This document shows, one piece after another, positions 6,376-6,872 of a stretch of 6,872 nucleotides of DNA; within the stretch, counting starts at the first letter, position 1, and every line of letters starts with the position of its first letter. Location of the stretch: contig CAIWCQ010000513.1 in assembly GCA_903911165.1 (NCBI GenBank), positions 1 through 6,872 on the forward strand. Direction: 5' to 3'. The translations under genes and the position numbers were made by a program. The notes beneath the pieces were generated by a model that had not been told where the DNA came from, ran no database searches, and was given only the letters and a program-made list of their open reading frames with translations. The DNA is from an uncultured Actinomycetes bacterium. Its GTDB lineage: Bacteria > Actinomycetota > Actinomycetes > Mycobacteriales > Mycobacteriaceae.

Positions 6376-6867
6376 CTACTGACCCGTCGGCAGTGGCTCC
6401 CAGTGCATGATCCCGCTGTCGGCCAACAGCGAAAGATGCAACTGCCCGTTCGACAACAGATAGCTGCGAACGTAGCCCAACGCCGCGGCGACCTTGGTGT
6501 CGTCGGAGGGCTGCGGACAGAACATCCGGGTCAACGCGATCGGCCCGAAGGTCAGGCTGCCGGAATCGTCGGCCGCGGCGGCAGTCTGAAATGTTCCCGA
6601 CCCCCGGTTGCAGTCGATCTGGAAGGCAGCTTGACCGTCGTCACCGAACGTCACCGTGTACTTCGTCGGGTCGGTGATGCGCGTCCCGGGCTGCTCGCTC
6701 GTCATTGATTCGATTTCCAGCAGCTGCCATGTTGTACCGACGATCGGATCCGTTGCCGCAGCCGAGTTGCAGCCGACTGCGCCCAGCCCGACGACTGCGC
6801 CCAGCCCGACGACTGCTCCCAGCCTGAAGAGTGCTCTCAGAGCACCGATACCGAATGCCACCCGCAT
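6376..6867 (-). CDS. META (HslJ-like) domain lipoprotein
   Basis: The product is 163 residues from the ATG at 6867–6865. It begins with a lipoprotein signal peptide: Arg residues at 2, 11 and 15, a Gly/Ala/Val/Leu core (16–31), and a lipobox A-V-G-C with Cys33 as the expected lipidated residue. After cleavage by LspA it would be anchored on the outer face of the membrane. Residues about 41–157 match the META/HslJ pattern: TTWQLLEIES (45–54), a strand pair TVTFGDDGQAAFQIDCNRGSG with the typical CN(R)xxG (86–91), LTFGPIALTRMFCP (105–118), and QLHLSLLADSGIMHWEP at the end. Cys86 and Cys117 probably form a disulfide. META proteins are linked to heat-shock, motility or resistance phenotypes in other bacteria; no specific role can be assigned here. 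Only five bases lie upstream of this ATG within the window, so a start further out cannot be excluded. Confidence 0.87.
   Translation of the reverse strand: MRVAFGIGALRALFRLGAVVGLGAVVGLGAVGCNSAAATDPIVGTTWQLLEIESMTSEQPGTRITDPTKYTVTFGDDGQAAFQIDCNRGSGTFQTAAAADDSGSLTFGPIALTRMFCPQPSDDTKVAAALGYVRSYLLSNGQLHLSLLADSGIMHWEPLPTGQ
6781..6834 (-). repeat. 18-bp tandem repeat (two exact copies, one degenerate) in the lipoprotein signal peptide
   Basis: On the plus strand GCCCAGCCCGACGACTGC occurs at 6781–6798 and again, identical, at 6799–6816. A third unit at 6817–6834 differs at four of 18 positions. On the coding strand the units encode ALFRLG, GAVVGL-type hexapeptides (AVVGLG twice) and run into the start of AVGC, so the repeat builds the hydrophobic core of the signal peptide. 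Because the unit is six codons, copy-number change would lengthen or shorten the core without a frameshift. Confidence 0.85.
6831..6845. other. 15-base odd palindrome near the 5' end of the lipoprotein gene
   Basis: GTGCTCT (6831–6837) and AGAGCAC (6839–6845) are exact reverse complements around a single central C. It lies 22–36 bases inside the coding start of the lipoprotein gene and touches the degenerate third copy of the 18-bp repeat. It could be a small mRNA hairpin near the start codon or a protein-binding site, or it could be chance. Nothing else supports a function. Confidence 0.3.
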
Positions 6868-6872
6868 ACCCG

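Noticed and set aside
6334..6708. 124-codon plus-strand open frame after dnaE1
   Set aside because: It overlaps the end of dnaE1 and runs antisense to the META lipoprotein, which has a clear lipobox and domain. The plus-strand product has no recognisable features.

Overview
The window looks like an ordinary chromosomal segment of a mycobacterium, most likely a rapid-growing Mycolicibacterium-type species. The evidence is the high GC content, the close resemblance of the large polymerase to mycobacterial DnaE1, and the lspA – RluA-family synthase – (insert) – dnaE1 gene order, which as I recall it matches the Rv1539–Rv1540–...–Rv1547 region of M. tuberculosis. No mobile element, CRISPR array, tRNA or rRNA is visible.

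Layout. Bases 1–216 hold the 3' end of lspA (lipoprotein signal peptidase), with both catalytic aspartates. It overlaps by ATGA (213–216) an RluA-family 23S/large-subunit-type pseudouridine synthase (213–1139). A RarD-type EamA permease follows after a short gap (about 1156–2076; its start is uncertain). It again overlaps by ATGA (2073–2076) a small single-span membrane protein with a SecD-P1-head-like extracytoplasmic domain (2073–2666). These four genes are packed like one co-translated operon. The 104-base gap 2667–2770 holds a 13-bp-stem hairpin and then a probable -10 element almost abutting the ATG of dnaE1 (2771–6349), the essential replicative DNA polymerase III alpha subunit. A convergent META-domain lipoprotein (6867–6376, minus strand) ends 26 bases after dnaE1. 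It has a hexapeptide tandem repeat in its signal peptide.

Functionally the window joins envelope biogenesis (LspA would process lipoproteins such as the one at the right end; the SecD-like protein is membrane-anchored), rRNA modification, small-molecule transport and chromosome replication. I found no convincing new multi-gene system. The items most worth a second look are the orphan SecD-P1-head-like protein, the hairpin plus near-leaderless promoter of dnaE1, and the 18-bp minisatellite inside the lipoprotein signal peptide.
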